Positions 1 to 11,337 of a stretch of 64,000 nucleotides of DNA are shown here, piece after piece. The DNA comes from Oscheius tipulae (lineage: Eukaryota; Nematoda; Chromadorea; Rhabditida; Rhabditidae). The notes below the pieces were generated by a model. It saw only the letters and a list, made by a program, of their open reading frames with translations. It had not been told where the DNA came from and made no database searches. The position numbers and the translations under genes were made by a program. The number at the start of each line of letters is the position of its first letter. Positions within the stretch are counted from its first letter, which is position 1. The stretch spans positions 496,001 to 560,000 of the forward strand of contig JASJZH010000005.1 of the NCBI GenBank assembly GCA_037178975.1, written 5' to 3'.

Positions 1-1890
1 TGAATCGATCCGTCATCACACCCGGCTGCGATCATTTTGCCATCAGGAGCATAGCAGCAGGCCTGTGGCATGGCTCTCTTCCCGTTCGCTGTCTTTGTCT
101 TCATCAGCTGAAAAAGATACAATTAAACTTAAAAATTAGATAAAACAAGATTGGCTGTTACTCAGGATCTTATAAACCCGTCAACTTTTCACCTTGGGAT
201 CATTTGCCACACATGGTTAACAGGTTTACAAGGTTTTTAGACTCAAAGAGACGATTGCCAAACTTGTGAGAGCCAAAAAATTTCAACAAAAGGTACCTTG
301 CGATGAGTGTTGATGGCCTTAGTGAGTTCCTTGAAGTCGTCCAGGCTCCAAATTCTCACGGTTCCGTCATCGCTGCAGGTCATGAATTCCTGTTTGCTGA
401 ACGTGTTCCAGACGCAGCAGTTTACGGCAGCCGTGTGTCCTTTGGTCTTGGCCACGTCGACGAGGTACTGATCGCCCTTGTTCGTCTCGGCCCACTGTTC
501 GCCGTCTCGCCCGAAAATCCGGATAATGGCCTCGCCGGAGCAGACGACCATGTTTTCGCCATTCGGGGAGAAGCACAACGAGTTGATAACGTGACTAAAA
601 TAGAGGGGTAGGGAAATCAAAAAAGGATCTACGACTATTTTTGAAAAAATTTCGAACGGATCTTATTTCTGTTGTCATCCCTGTTATATTGGAAAATAAC
701 CGTGAAAAATATCGAGGAAATGGCCGTACAAGAGAAAAAACAGCGTTTTATCCATTGTGTACGTTTTTCCATGTTTTCTCAGTTATTTTGTTGTCAAAGT
801 AAATGTATCTGGTGCTGTTTTTGACTGCGAATTCATTGGACTCACTTAGAAGTCGAAAAAGTGAATGTAAAATTTCCCCCCAAAAATGCGTGTTTTGGCG
901 GGAAATTCATGACGGGACCGTTTAAAATTTTAATGAAAATAGTCATGGGTCCACCAAAAATGTGCTGAATACCTCTCGCAAGGCATCATGTCCTTGTCCG
1001 CCCTTAGGCTCATGTCCATCTTCTGGAAATCGTAGATCTTGACCTGATAATCGAGACCGCCGCTTCCGAATCGCTGTCCGAGTGGCTCGAATCGACACGC
1101 GGAGACCTGAATAAGCTATTTATGTTGAATTTGTCGCTTGTAGCAATAGACTCGTCAAAATGCTAATATTCGTGAAACCCACTGGTTTAGAGCCATGAGT
1201 CAGCGTGGCCTCGCACGAGGACGGAATCAACTTCACGATGGGGATCCCGTCGCCTTCGTAGTCGTCGAAATCGCTGTCCTCGTCCGCCTCGATCATCACC
1301 GTCTTGTCAGGCACGAAATTTGGGGGCAGTTCCACGCCGAAATCGTCTGCAAAATCCTATTGATGCAACGAAAGTGACGAAAAAAGCTGACCATCGTCGT
1401 CGCTCACTTCGGAAGTGGATGGGAGGGACTCCAGAGAGCCAGTTGTTGATTCATTAGTCTAAAATTCGCTGCTTTTCAGGACAAAATGGAGGAAAACTCA
1501 CGCGCTTAGTTTTAGAACTGCCAAATCCCGTAGGCAGCCCTTGCCAGCCGCCGCTGACCTTTTTAGTGACATTTTCTTCACCGTTCTCAGCTTCTTGCTG
1601 TGCTTTGTGAGCACTGTGCTCTTGAGCGACCTGCGTTTACATAAATAGAGAAAAATAGATGTAAAACGTACTTTTTTGGCTTCTTTGAACATTGAGTCGA
1701 GGTCGAAGGTCCTAGCTTTTTTGTCCGCATTTTTAGTTGGCCCTTCTTCGCTTTTAACTGTAAATCAACATTATTAAAACCCCTCATCACAATACTGGAA
1801 AGTGTAAACAGAAAAAAAGGTCTAGAACGCACCTTTTTCCTCTTTAGCCTCTGCTGCTGTCCTGATGCCGTTTGTACGCTCATTATTCAT
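1..1890 (-). CDS. WDR70-like WD40 repeat protein, 5' part
   Basis: Eight exons on the minus strand, in transcript order 1890-1833, 1757-1672, 1630-1502, 1458-1392, 1346-1183, 1106-973, 594-297 and 107-1 (runs off the window). All junctions are GT/AG and the phases close. The joined 347 residues match the WDR70 (gastrulation-defective) family: an acidic/basic N-terminus with the segment [14 protein letters not shown], then FGSSKTKR, then WD repeats with [29 protein letters not shown] and [17 protein letters not shown]70 is a nuclear WD-repeat protein linked to chromatin and DNA-damage functions in other eukaryotes; that role is family knowledge. The start ATG at 1890 is the first in frame and is followed by a short charged exon. 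The 3' half (roughly 300 residues) lies outside. Confidence 0.93.
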
Positions 1891-2646
1891 GCTCTGCAAC
1901 ATGTTTACATTAATTTTTGTTATTGTGACTTTCGAAGAAGCATGTGTAAGCGTTTAAAATAAGGAAAAATGTGAAGGAACGGGAAGCAACGGGTAAGAAA
2001 ACCAAAAAAAAACTGGCAAGTACGCGCGCATTTTCGAACTCAAGGTTCGACATTAAGTTGCGTCATTTTTGTTGCGACGCGCTCTTTCTCTTCTCGATTT
2101 TCTCATAGGAAACTGTTCAGAAATTACTGTATAAGGAAAGAAAGTTGGTAATTCAAGGAGGAATGCGAGACAAGTTTTTCAGCAGATAGGAAATTAAAGT
2201 TTTTTTGCATTTTCTTGTAAAAAAAAAAAACAGGAATAAGAAAGGAATACCAGAAAACAAGTTGGGAGGGTTAAAATGAGTAAGATAACACCTAGTATTG
2301 ATCCCTAAACATCAATTTTTGATTAGTAGTCATTCGCAAATTAAGAAACCATCACCACTTACCCTATAACCGCATAAAATTCAACCCCTTCCGGCCAACA
2401 ATCTGATGAAACTGGTCTATAAATTAGTGCCCATACGAAAATCTTTGGCACTTGGCCATCAGGAGGTAAGGACGTGGTTCCCAACACGACAGTCCTGCCA
2501 ATCAATTGGCGCAAAACAAGCCCTGGCGACGAGCAGTCGCGTCTGGCTCCGCCGACAAATTCGAAAACAGCATTTTGCAACCGGTCACTTTTTGAACCTA
2601 ATCATTTTGTTTACTTTTTTTCGCCCACTTTCTTACATATTTTGAA
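1891..2646. other. Intergenic spacer between divergent WDR70-like and RanBP2-like genes
   Basis: Two genes point away from each other here, so it should hold both promoters. It is AT-rich with a homopolymer A run near 2220, and has a more GC-rich patch at about 2440-2585 that carries an inverted CCAAT-like element (CAATCAATTGGCG). A 73-codon minus-strand ORF (2359-2580) overlaps the GC-rich patch but has no recognisable domain or convincing splice context. No gene is supported. Confidence 0.5.
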
Positions 2647-5600
2647 ATGGACAGTCTGAAGATCAAGACTAGACAACAGGTGACTCATCAACAGTTACTG
2701 GTATTTTTTGTGATATGCTTTTTTCAGACTTGAAATTAGGTTCAAATCGATATATGGGGGCTTTTCAGAATCACATTCTCGGCATTTCATTTCTCTCTGT
2801 CTCTTTATCTCTCTACCTCTCTGTCTTCTGTCTCTTTCTGTCTTTCTGCATACCTGTCTCTCTATCTCCTGTCTCTCTACCTCTCTTCCCGCTAACACTC
2901 TCAGAAGCTCTTTCCTTTTGATCTCAAAAAGAAAACAAAATCTGTTTCTAGATGGATAACATTCATCAATCTGAACGCCATTCCTTGGCCCGAGTCCTTA
3001 CTCAGGTCGTGGACCAGCAGCAGCATTGTGTACTCCAGTTCAATGAGATTTCTAGAGCTTTAGAGTCTGTCCGGGTGAGATTTCTTCTCTTTTTCCTATC
3101 AATTTCTCGAGTTAAGGCAGAAATTCGACGGACTGATGAGAACCATCACAAGGAAGTCGACCACCTTCATGATATCATCAAGCAGTTGATGCAACTGCAG
3201 TTGGTCCAACAGTCACAAAGTCAGGCCAGGCCTCAGCCACAGACACCGGTCGGTGTGGCGTCGCAGGTGAGTACTCTATCTCTATCCCAATCCGAATCGT
3301 TCCAGGCTTACGCTCCTGGAACCACGGCTCCTTCTGGTCAGCCAATGTACAGCTCATTTGAAGCCCAACAGATCGCATTCAAGCAGCAGCAAATGCAGAT
3401 GCAGTGGCTCCAGCACCAGCTCCAGCAGCAGCAACTGGCTGGAGGACTGACTTCTGGACTTCCACAAGCCTCCAAGCAGATTCCAGCTGTGGGACAGCCT
3501 GCTTCTCCTTTGGTTCAGAGCCTGGCCCAGCAACAGCTGAAAGCCCCACCTGCTCCGTCGTCCACTGGAACTGTCTCTCTGCCCATTTCCAGCCCTCAAA
3601 AGCCGGCAGAGGTGCCAAAGGTTGAGCCGAAGGTCGAGGCCAAGAAGGTAGGTCTTGGAGCTCGGAGTATAGTCACGTTTTCAGGAAGCTACTCCAGCAC
3701 CCTCGACTCCAATTTTCCCACCAACCGCCACAACTCCTTCTACCATCAGCTTTGGGAACTTGGCCAAGACACCGGTTGTTCCTTCGCCCTTGGTCAAACC
3801 TAGTATCTTTGACAAGCCGGCATCAATTTTTGTGAAACGTAGGAATTTTTTTTGACTTTTTGGGGATATGAATCGTCTTTTGCAGCCACGACTCCGCTAG
3901 CCCCAGCACAAGCTAAAGAGGAAGAAGATGACGAGGATGCTGTTGACGAATATGAACCACAAGTCGAGTTCCAGCCTGTGATTCCTCTTCCGGAACTGAT
4001 CGATGTCAAGACAGGAGAGGAAGATGAGACTGTGAGTGACAGAAAGACAGAGAGACAGAGACAGAGGCTTCAGGTTCTGTTCGAGGAGAGGTGCAAACTG
4101 TACCGCTACGCCTCGGAGACCAAGGAGTGGAAGGAACGTGGAATCGGAAATATCAAGGTCCTGAAGCATCCGAAGACTGGAGTCTACAGAATCGTCATGC
4201 GGAGGGAACAGATCCACAAACTGTGTGCCAACTTCAATCTCACCAAGGACATGAGGATCTCGAAGATGGGCAAGAACACAAAGGCCTGTGCCTGGCACTG
4301 CACGGACTTCAGTGAGGAAGAGTCCAGTCACGAGCAGCTCTCGGCCAAATTCGGATCGACTGAACAAGCTGACATGTTCATGAAGTTCTTCAATGAGGGA
4401 GTTGAGAGCAGTTCAGGTGAGTTCCTGTCACTCTCACTATCTCTGTCACTGTCCTTGTCTCTGTTTCTCTGTCAGTAAGAATAAATTATAGGCTCACCCA
4501 AAAAGGAAGAGCCGAAGAAGGAGGAAAAGAAGACTGACGACAAGGAAACAGAATCCTTCGGCTCCCAGTTCATCAAGAAGGCTGACGAATGGGATTGTCA
4601 GGGCTGCTACACCCGTCAACCGGCTACCGTGACCAAATGCCCTTGCTGTGGTACGAACAAGGACGGCTCGGCCGGCGAGAAGGACATCTTCTCCAAGCCT
4701 GCTGCTCCAGGCGGAGCCAGCTCGTTCAGTTTCGGCCTGGGACAAGCTGCCGAGAGTCCCAAGTTCTCTTTTGGCATGAAGGAACCGGAGAAGCCGGTCA
4801 TCGCAGCGGCAACCTCGACCACCGGCTCGAAGCCAAAATTCTCATTTGCGGATGCTGCTTCAGCACACGCTCAAGAGGAACCAACTGCTGTGGTTCAGAC
4901 TCAGAAGGCTGCAGGCTTTGGGTGAGTAACTTTGCCATTTTTTAAGTCAGACAATGATTCCAGAGCCTCGGCCACCGGCTCCAAGTTCAGTTTCGGAGGT
5001 GCCAGTCCGGCTGTGGCCTCTCCAGCCGGAGGTGGCAGTCTGTTTGGCGGCTCCAACAAGCCGACTTTCTCATTTGCTCAGAAGAAGGAGGAGACCCCTA
5101 GCCCAGCTACTACTGCCAGTTCTTCGAGCTTCACGTTCAAGCCTGCCTCTTCTCCGGCCCCGGCTCCGGGAAAGAGCATGTTTGGAGGATCCGCAGTCTC
5201 AGCAGCCAGTCCGGCAGTGGAAAAGAAGGAAGAGGAAGCGAAGGAGACTTCAGCTACAAATAAAGTAAGTTCTACGTCAATGTCTTACTTTCTCTCTGTC
5301 TCACTATCTCAACCATTCCGTTTTCAGATCTTTGGTCAAAACTCCGGAACCAGCGGCTTCTCATTCAGCGGCTTTGCAAAGGGATCAGGCAGCATTTTCA
5401 ACGATGATGCCAAACTCAAGGCCCAAGCCGACTTGGCCAAGCAAAAACAGAGCAAGTTCGGAGTGGACAAGACAGTAGACAAAAAAGAATATGATGAGGA
5501 GGATCAGGATGATGAGGATGAGGAAGAGTATGAGCCTGAAGTCGAGTTCAAGCCGGTTATTCCGCTTCCGGACCTAATTGATGTCAAGACTGGCGAAGAA

Positions 5601-6012
5601 GACGAAACGGTCCTGTTCAAAGAGCGCTGCAAACTCTACCGCTATGTCACCGAGACAAAGGAGTGGAAGGAGCGTGGAACTGGAGAGATCAAGATTCTGA
5701 AGAATCCGCAGACAAATACACAAAGAGTGGTTATGAGGAGGGAACAGGTTAGTACTTCTTTGTCTCTCTGTCTCTATCTCCCTGTCTCTCTGTATCATCA
5801 AATTGTTCCAGACCCACAAGCTCTGCGCGAACTTTAATTTGAGCAAGGGCATGTCAGTCAACAAGATGGTCAAGAACAACAAAGCTACCCAATGGATCTG
5901 CAAAGACTACTCTGAAGGAGAATTGGCTCACGAGCAGTTCTCAGCCAAGTTCGGATCCAGTGAACTGGCAGACAAGTTTGTCAGTCTCTTCACAGAAGCT
6001 ACAGCTCAGTGA
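2647..6012 (+). CDS. RanBP2/Nup358-like nucleoporin (NPP-9 type)
   Basis: Eleven exons: 2647-2679, 2952-3074, 3117-3266, 3306-3647, 3685-3838, 3886-4031, 4074-4416, 4492-4921, 4964-5264, 5328-5747, 5812-6012; 2643 nt, 880 aa. The order is a coiled-coil-like Q-rich N-terminus, a Pro/Gln/FG-rich stretch, Ran-binding domain 1 (about residues 287-427, with VEFQPVIPLPE and LYRYASETKEWKERG), a RanBP2-type zinc finger (about 463-490, W-D-C-x2-C-x10-C-x2-C), a long FG-repeat region with SFGLG/FSFG motifs, and Ran-binding domain 2 (about 740-878). Such proteins sit on the cytoplasmic face of the nuclear pore and bind RanGTP. The N-terminal TPR part of vertebrate RanBP2 is absent; two Ran-binding domains and one zinc finger resemble nematode NPP-9. 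Poly(A) signal AATAAA at 6105. Introns 1, 6, 7, 9 and 10 carry CTCTGT or ACAGAG runs. Confidence 0.93.
2790..2893. repeat. CTCTGT/TCTCTC low-complexity run in intron 1 of the RanBP2-like gene
   Basis: A pyrimidine stretch of imperfect TCTCTGTC, TCTCTACC and TCTCTATC units fills most of intron 1 (2680-2951). It is the first of many such runs in the window and lies in the sense (pyrimidine) orientation for this gene. Confidence 0.85.
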
Positions 6013-6520
6013 AAATTCCAAATCACTGTCTAATCAAACCAGTCCCGTTGTTTCTCTTGTTGTAGCCCAATGATGATTTCACAGTAACCGCACTTGTTCC
6101 TGATAATAAAGTTGAATTTTTCAGACTATGACCCAAGCTACATCAAGTTACCAGGTTGACGGGCAACATTAGCCACTGTCAGAGAGACATAGAGGACAGG
6201 GAGAGACAGTTGTTGAGAAGAACAACCAAGGGAGAGAGACACTGAAGGCGGGACAAGCTTCTGATGAGAGAGAGAGAGAAGACAGGATATATATGGTAGA
6301 AGAACTTGAAAAGGAAATAACCTGCGAATCAGTCCTGGTACTCGGCTCTTTATGGAACAAGGATGTTCGTTTGTAACTTGAACTGTTTGACTCTTCAAGC
6401 TCGTCTTGTCCAGTCTGGAATAAACTTGACCAAAAAATTAGAAAGAAAAGTACTGGTAGAATCACGCTACATCAATAGAGTTGTCAAATTTTTGCAAAAC
6501 TTCCCGCAGGAAGAAACTGA

Positions 6521-6568
6521 GGCCGATCTTATCGAACCAAAGAAATTAACGGTTCGATAAGATCGGCC
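6521..6568. repeat. Perfect 18-bp inverted repeat (hairpin)
   Basis: The arm GGCCGATCTTATCGAACC (6521-6538) is repeated exactly inverted at 6551-6568, with a 12-nt loop. It lies in non-coding DNA just before a GC-rich block. It could be a terminus of a decayed transposable element or a structured transcript; nothing in the sequence decides between these. Confidence 0.85.
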
Positions 6569-6689
6569 CCGTTTTTTACCCGTATCCCTTTCCCCGGTTG
6601 CATTCACCCTAGTGGGCGGCCCTACCCCGAGGGTAGGGACTTAGACAAGTCACCCGAGTGGCAGTCTCCGGTAACTTGCCCGACCTAAG

Positions 6690-6766
6690 CCAGTGCTCAA
6701 GAGCCAAGTTCGGGAGAACCTGGGGGCAGCCAGTTGGAGCCCGAACCCGGACCTCTTGAGCAGTGT
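6690..6766. repeat. GC-rich fold-back with tRNA B-box-like core
   Basis: CAGTGCTCAAGAG near 6691 is matched inverted by CTCTTGAGCAGTG near 6754. On the minus strand the segment contains GGTCCGGGTTCGGGCTCC, which resembles a pol III B box, but no complete tRNA cloverleaf can be drawn. A tRNA-derived SINE remnant is possible, not shown. Confidence 0.4.
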
Positions 6767-7349
6767 GACCTGGCTTTGTCTCGATTCGCCGCGACTATAT
6801 ACCCCGATGTAGCGCGAGCAAAGAGACAGTACGGGTGGGACAAATGCGCTAGCCGAAGATTTTTTGGCGAGCGCGATAGCGGGCTGATGAGGTGACCTGA
6901 CGGCCTAGCAATATTCTGCACAGTTGTAGAACGGATCGAGATCTCCAACTTTGAAGAACATCACATTTGTCAAAGATAAGCGCTTGAGCCCGAAAGATAA
7001 AGAAAGATTCGTGAGCAATAGTGAAGTTGCGTTCGCATATCCTTTCCGAGGTGACTGGGACCTTTCCCATGAGTTTTACATTCTGCTATCGGGAGAAGAA
7101 CAAACTTTTAAAAGAAACAAATCACACTTCAGTTGAAATCTCAGAAAGACTGGGAGACAGAGACACTGAAAGACGAGAGACAAAGAACAAAGAGACAGAG
7201 TTAGAGGCGGAGAGACAGAGGCGATGATCAAGAGACTCTCCTTCATCCCAGTAGGTATCACAACATTTATGAGGAGGTTTTTACAGAGAGATTGCAAAGT
7301 TTAAGGCCGAGAGTACCAGTAATATGATAAGTGAACAAAACTGAGATGA

Positions 7350-10300
7350 CTAGAAGAAAGACAGTTCAGGTGAAGGTTCTTGGTGTGTTGCCGGTTGACT
7401 AATAGCATTAGTGGGGTGGTGGACCGCCTCACGGTCTTGAAGAGCAGAAATCCGCAGTTTGTCCTATTTGACATAGTATTTGACAAGGTTTGAGAGCTTA
7501 CATATTTTTGGATATAGTAGCCGAACAGAATCCAAAGAGGAACAGAGATTATGACCACTATGCCGACAATGTTGGACTTTATCATCTTCCAGAAGACGCT
7601 GCCGTCTTGGAAGGCTGATAAGTAGTAAGCAGCGTAGTCAGCCACTTCGGTGATACAGCGACTCTGGAATGTTCTGAGTGGCAGACAGGGACAGAGACTT
7701 ACACTCTTGCAGTATCCCTGAACACACCAGCTCCCATCGGCTAGATCGGCTGCTCCCTCCTGCGGAAGACATGGTCCTGTTCCATTGTTTCCCCGACAAC
7801 AACGTTTGCAGGACAAGTGCACTAAAATGTCCGGCTCAGAATGATCAGCTCTACTCACTTTCTTCACAGATACAGCCCTTCTTCCCAGCGTCGAGAGTCT
7901 CGCAGTAAGGAACACAGTTCCCGTTCAGACACTCTCCATCATCCGCACAGACTGTCTGATCATGGACAGGCTTGGGAGGTGGACATTCTCCGGAAGTTCC
8001 TCTGGAAATCAATGTCTCTGCCTCTCTGTTTCCCAAACTCACGAGCAGTAGCTGGTCGACTTGCATTGCCATGTGTCCTGTGGCAGGCAGATATGGGACG
8101 AGTTATGGAATGAGCATTTGGTAGAACAGCATGGCATGTTCAGTGGCGAGCACTGGGCCGCGGGGAGCAGGGTACAACTCCTGGAACAGCAGCTTGACCC
8201 ACTGGAAGTAGGTAGAAGTGCTCCTTCGTCGCATTCCTCTCCCTCTTCGATGACCCCATTCCCACAGAGACTGTTCTGCTCGACTACGAAACAGTTGTTC
8301 CATCGCCGTTGTAGCATTTTGCGGATCATGTGAACGGAACAAGGAGAGAAGTTCTGAAAGAATGCACTATCTCTCTGTCTCTCCGTCTCACTGTCTTTCC
8401 GTCTCACTGTCACTGTCTCTCTCTCTCTCTCTCTTTCCGTCCCCCCGTTCCTCTATGTCTCTCTGTCTAAGCTCACATTGTTATTCGGATCGAACCCAGC
8501 TTGAGCAAACGGATTCATGATGTACTTTCCGCCGCCTCTAAATTCTGGAAAGCAAGATACGTTCAGTCCGAGTTTCTCGTGAAGATTGATCTCGTCATGG
8601 ACTCCTCCCCAACTGTGGCCGTACTCTGAAAGACACTGTCTCTGTCTCTGTCTGCTGGCTCACCATGTGCAACGACAATCTCTGCCTCTCTGGTAACCAA
8701 AGGGTAGTCCTTCTTTCCCGAGTTTCCAATAACGCTGGTGAAGAGAGTGTTGTAGGCTCCTGTATGAGACCCAAACTCTGTGGGCTCGGAACAGATACCA
8801 CCAGCTTCTTCGGTAGCCACATAGGCCAGACCCAGAGACGACCGATCGAAAAAGGACTGGGCTGTCATGAGATGTACGATACAATAGCTGGTAGAAGATT
8901 CGAGACTGGTAAAGGCCTGAAAGACACAAAGTTGAACACTTTCATTGTCTCTCTTTCGCTGTCTCTGTCTTTCTGTCTCTATATGTCACCATACCTGCAA
9001 GAGTCGATTGCTGCTCCAGATCCCATCGTTGATCGTGTCATTCCCATTGTAATGACCGGCCAGATCCGTCGGTTTGTCCCAAATCTTTAGCTCCTTAATC
9101 GAGAAGCCAAGATCATAGAATCGACCCCGATTCTCGACTCTGTCCTCTTGATCCGCGTCCCAATTGACCACCTCGAAGATCTCATTGACTTTTGCGACCA
9201 TGTTCATCTGAATTCGTTAGCATTCTTTGTCACATTGTCCCTCTTTGAATCTGTCAAACCCAATAACTTACAATGTAGCGAGCTGTCGTCGCTCTGTCTC
9301 CTTTCCCGACAATATTGAAGAATCGATGGTCGGCTACAATCTTCAGGGGACAGCGGTTTTTCTTCTCATTGGGAAGGGATGGAACTTGGGACCGTTGATT
9401 GCGGACATATTCGTAGAAAGGATTTCCCCGTTTTTGACGGTAGCTTCGGGTCTGGAAACAGTGCCTGTCTCCTCGTCTGTTTCTATGTCTTCCTTTCTCT
9501 CTCTCTCTCTCCATCACTCTGTCTCACCTGTGGTGGGAGTAGAGGCGCTGCCATACCACTCAAAACTTTTGTGCTCTGAACAATATCTGTCTCCCTATAG
9601 GCGATCGTATCCTTCACACCAGCTGCATCATCGTAAGTACGAGCTGGTTCAAAATGAACCAGGTCATCTCCTACTCTCAAGTAGCCAAGATATGCTCCGC
9701 CAGTGATTTTGGTCAGGTGGACTTTGCTGTTTTTGATACCTGGAAGGGTTTGAGTTACCTATGGAAGCAGATAGTCAAGTAGTCATGGGAGAGGAGATCA
9801 TATCGTTTTTGCTGGGTGTCTAGAACTAGAGAGACAGTGTCAAACAGAATCGTTTAGGTAGTCGGTCAACTTAGCATCTTGAAAAAGGAAGTGGTAGTCA
9901 AGTAGTGCACTGGTCAAGAAAGTAGGCATACCCTCCCAAACATAGGACAAGGACAAAGAGTCATGTAGTCAGCTGGACAGGTAGTGCACTGCTATAAGTC
10001 AATAATTAGGTTTCATGGAAAGTCAAGTAGTCAAAGCGTCAAGGATGCTTTGGAATGGGTAGTCAGGTAACTATCAGTATCCCCTGGCTCACCCTCTATC
10101 TGTCCCTCGAATCTCCCATGAAAATCCGTGAAGACTTCTTCCGCTTCTCCATCCAGGACCCGAAAATTGTGATGAATCGGCAGTCGTGACTTTTGAACAG
10201 CAGCCTTGTACTCCTTCCCTGAACAGTACAAGTTTTGTAAAAGAGTCTGAACTCTAAGGCTCGCTGTCCCTCTACCACTCTGTATCTTTGCCTATCTTTT

Positions 10301-10545
10301 TCTCTCTGTTTCTCATTCTCTCTGCCTTCTGTATCCCGGTCTCTCTGTCGGTTCCTTACCAAAGACCCGAAAATCCAGAAATTCTAAACCCTTCTCGTGT
10401 GTGTGAGCAAACTGGACGACATCGTAAGGAAAATTGACATCTATCCCGGATAGAGAAGCTGAAATTGGGAGGATTTTGAATTGAAAAAATTCTGCAACCC
10501 ACTTGAGCAGAAGACAATGAGCCCAAGAAGTGGTAAAACTACCAT
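7350..10545 (-). CDS. ADAM17/TACE-like membrane metalloprotease (ADM-4 type)
   Basis: Thirteen exons, transcript order 10545-10503, 10458-10360, 10218-10093, 9739-9528, 9451-9272, 9207-8995, 8916-8664, 8625-8477, 8353-8043, 8001-7859, 7821-7703, 7663-7502, 7463-7350; 2124 nt, 707 aa. A signal peptide (MVVLPLLGLIVFC) precedes a prodomain ending in a furin-type RQKR site. The reprolysin domain starts CPLKIVADHRFF and holds the zinc site HEYGHSWGGVHD, split by an intron after HE's first base, with the Met-turn region GGKYIMNPFA. A Cys-rich disintegrin-like part (CGNGVIEEGEECD), a membrane-proximal region and one TM helix (NIVGIVVIISVPLWILFGYY) follow, with a short ~35-residue tail. ADAM17 sheds ectodomains at the cell surface. 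The whole order matches ADAM17 better than ADAM10. The ATG follows a TTTCAG acceptor by a few bases, fitting trans-splicing. Confidence 0.93.
8363..8468. repeat. CTCTGTCT run in an ADAM17-like intron
   Basis: Imperfect CTCTGTCTCTC/CACTGTCT units fill intron 8354-8476. Because the gene is on the minus strand, the pre-mRNA carries this as a purine-rich GAGACAGAGA run, the opposite orientation from the nucleoporin introns. Confidence 0.85.
9740..10092. repeat. Low-complexity intron with AGTCAAGTAGTC-like units
   Basis: Intron 3 of the ADAM17-like gene. Scattered imperfect copies of AGTCAAGTAGTC/GGTAGTCA occur at about 9770, 9785, 9893, 9965, 10020 and 10060. No coding potential is seen. Similar AGTAGTC words recur around 20300-20600, so this is a second, looser repeat vocabulary beside CTCTGT. 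Confidence 0.55.
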
Positions 10546-11337
10546 AGCATAGTTCTGAAATGGGAATTTTTAGGCCAGTGTTCGAAAAAGAGATTGAAAG
10601 GAGAAAAAAAGGGAAAAGTTTCGACATTTTCATATCGGGAAGGCCCACACCCCAAAAACCGTGCTCTAATCGCGTGTATTAGATTTGGTCTCGTCGCGCT
10701 CGCCCCACTTGGTCTGATCGTTGGTTTTGGCATTTTCATGCTCTTTCACCGGAAAATGAGCCTCTTTACCTCATTTTTGGTTGTTTTCCAACAAGAACAT
10801 CGAATTCTCACCCTCATAAATGCCGCTGAGCAAAGAATGGGCTTCCTGACATTGAATATCGACCTTGTCTCTCTCCTAAAAGCTTTCAAAAACTTTCTTT
10901 ACATTGTAAAATGCTGCGACTGTTTTTTACTTGATTGCTTCCAATTTAGAAGTAAGAAATGCGATATTTTGTAGAAGAATATCAAGAACTCTATTGAAAA
11001 ACTATGAGGAAGTCTTGAAATTGCAGGTGCAGTTTGAAAGCCCGCGCAAACAACAAAACTTGGTACGTGATTGCGTAATTTTCGTGGGAACGAAAACATT
11101 TTTTAGTTTTTTGTTCTGCTTCTCGTCCTTTTCCTCCTTCTCCAGCCATTTGCCTGTCCTTTTCCTTGTTATCTTGCTATTTTATTGTCGGAAATCGATC
11201 CCAGGCCTTGAAAGTGTTCTCAAACTAATGTAGAAAGCCTTGAAAGACCTTTTAAAAGAACATAAGCTCTTGTTTACCCAATTTCGTCTCAGTACCGTTT
11301 TTCTTGCCTTCTTTCCACTACAAAGACGCTTTCCAGG
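10546..11337. other. Divergent promoter region of the ADAM17-like and V-ATPase H genes
   Basis: The two genes point away from each other. The stretch is AT-rich with several poly-T acceptor-like tracts. A plus-strand ORF at 10594-10974 (126 codons) contains one hydrophobic run but lacks similarity, splice logic or a poly(A) site, so it is not called a gene. The start codon at 11338 lies one base after a TTTCCAG acceptor. Confidence 0.45.

Larger units (their letters stand above)
6013..7349. other. Intergenic repeat-rich stretch
   Basis: Between convergent genes (nucleoporin plus, ADAM17-like minus). It holds the nucleoporin 3' UTR, purine runs of AGAGACA type (6170-6290, 7145-7220), a perfect hairpin at 6521-6568, a GC-rich fold-back at 6690-6766 and a degenerate copy of the dispersed repeat near 6905-6975. 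ORFs at 6363-6560 and 6951-7227 are interrupted low-complexity readings and no gene is supported. Confidence 0.55.

Noticed and set aside
2359..2580. Minus-strand ORF with LRQLIGRTVV, vaguely like an Sm/LSM start
   Set aside because: The similarity ends after about ten residues; the rest of the Sm fold could not be assembled from any nearby exon.
10594..10974. 126-codon plus-strand ORF with one hydrophobic stretch
   Set aside because: It overlaps the promoter and first exons of the minus-strand ADAM17-like gene, lacks splice logic and homology, and is explained by AT-rich open frame.
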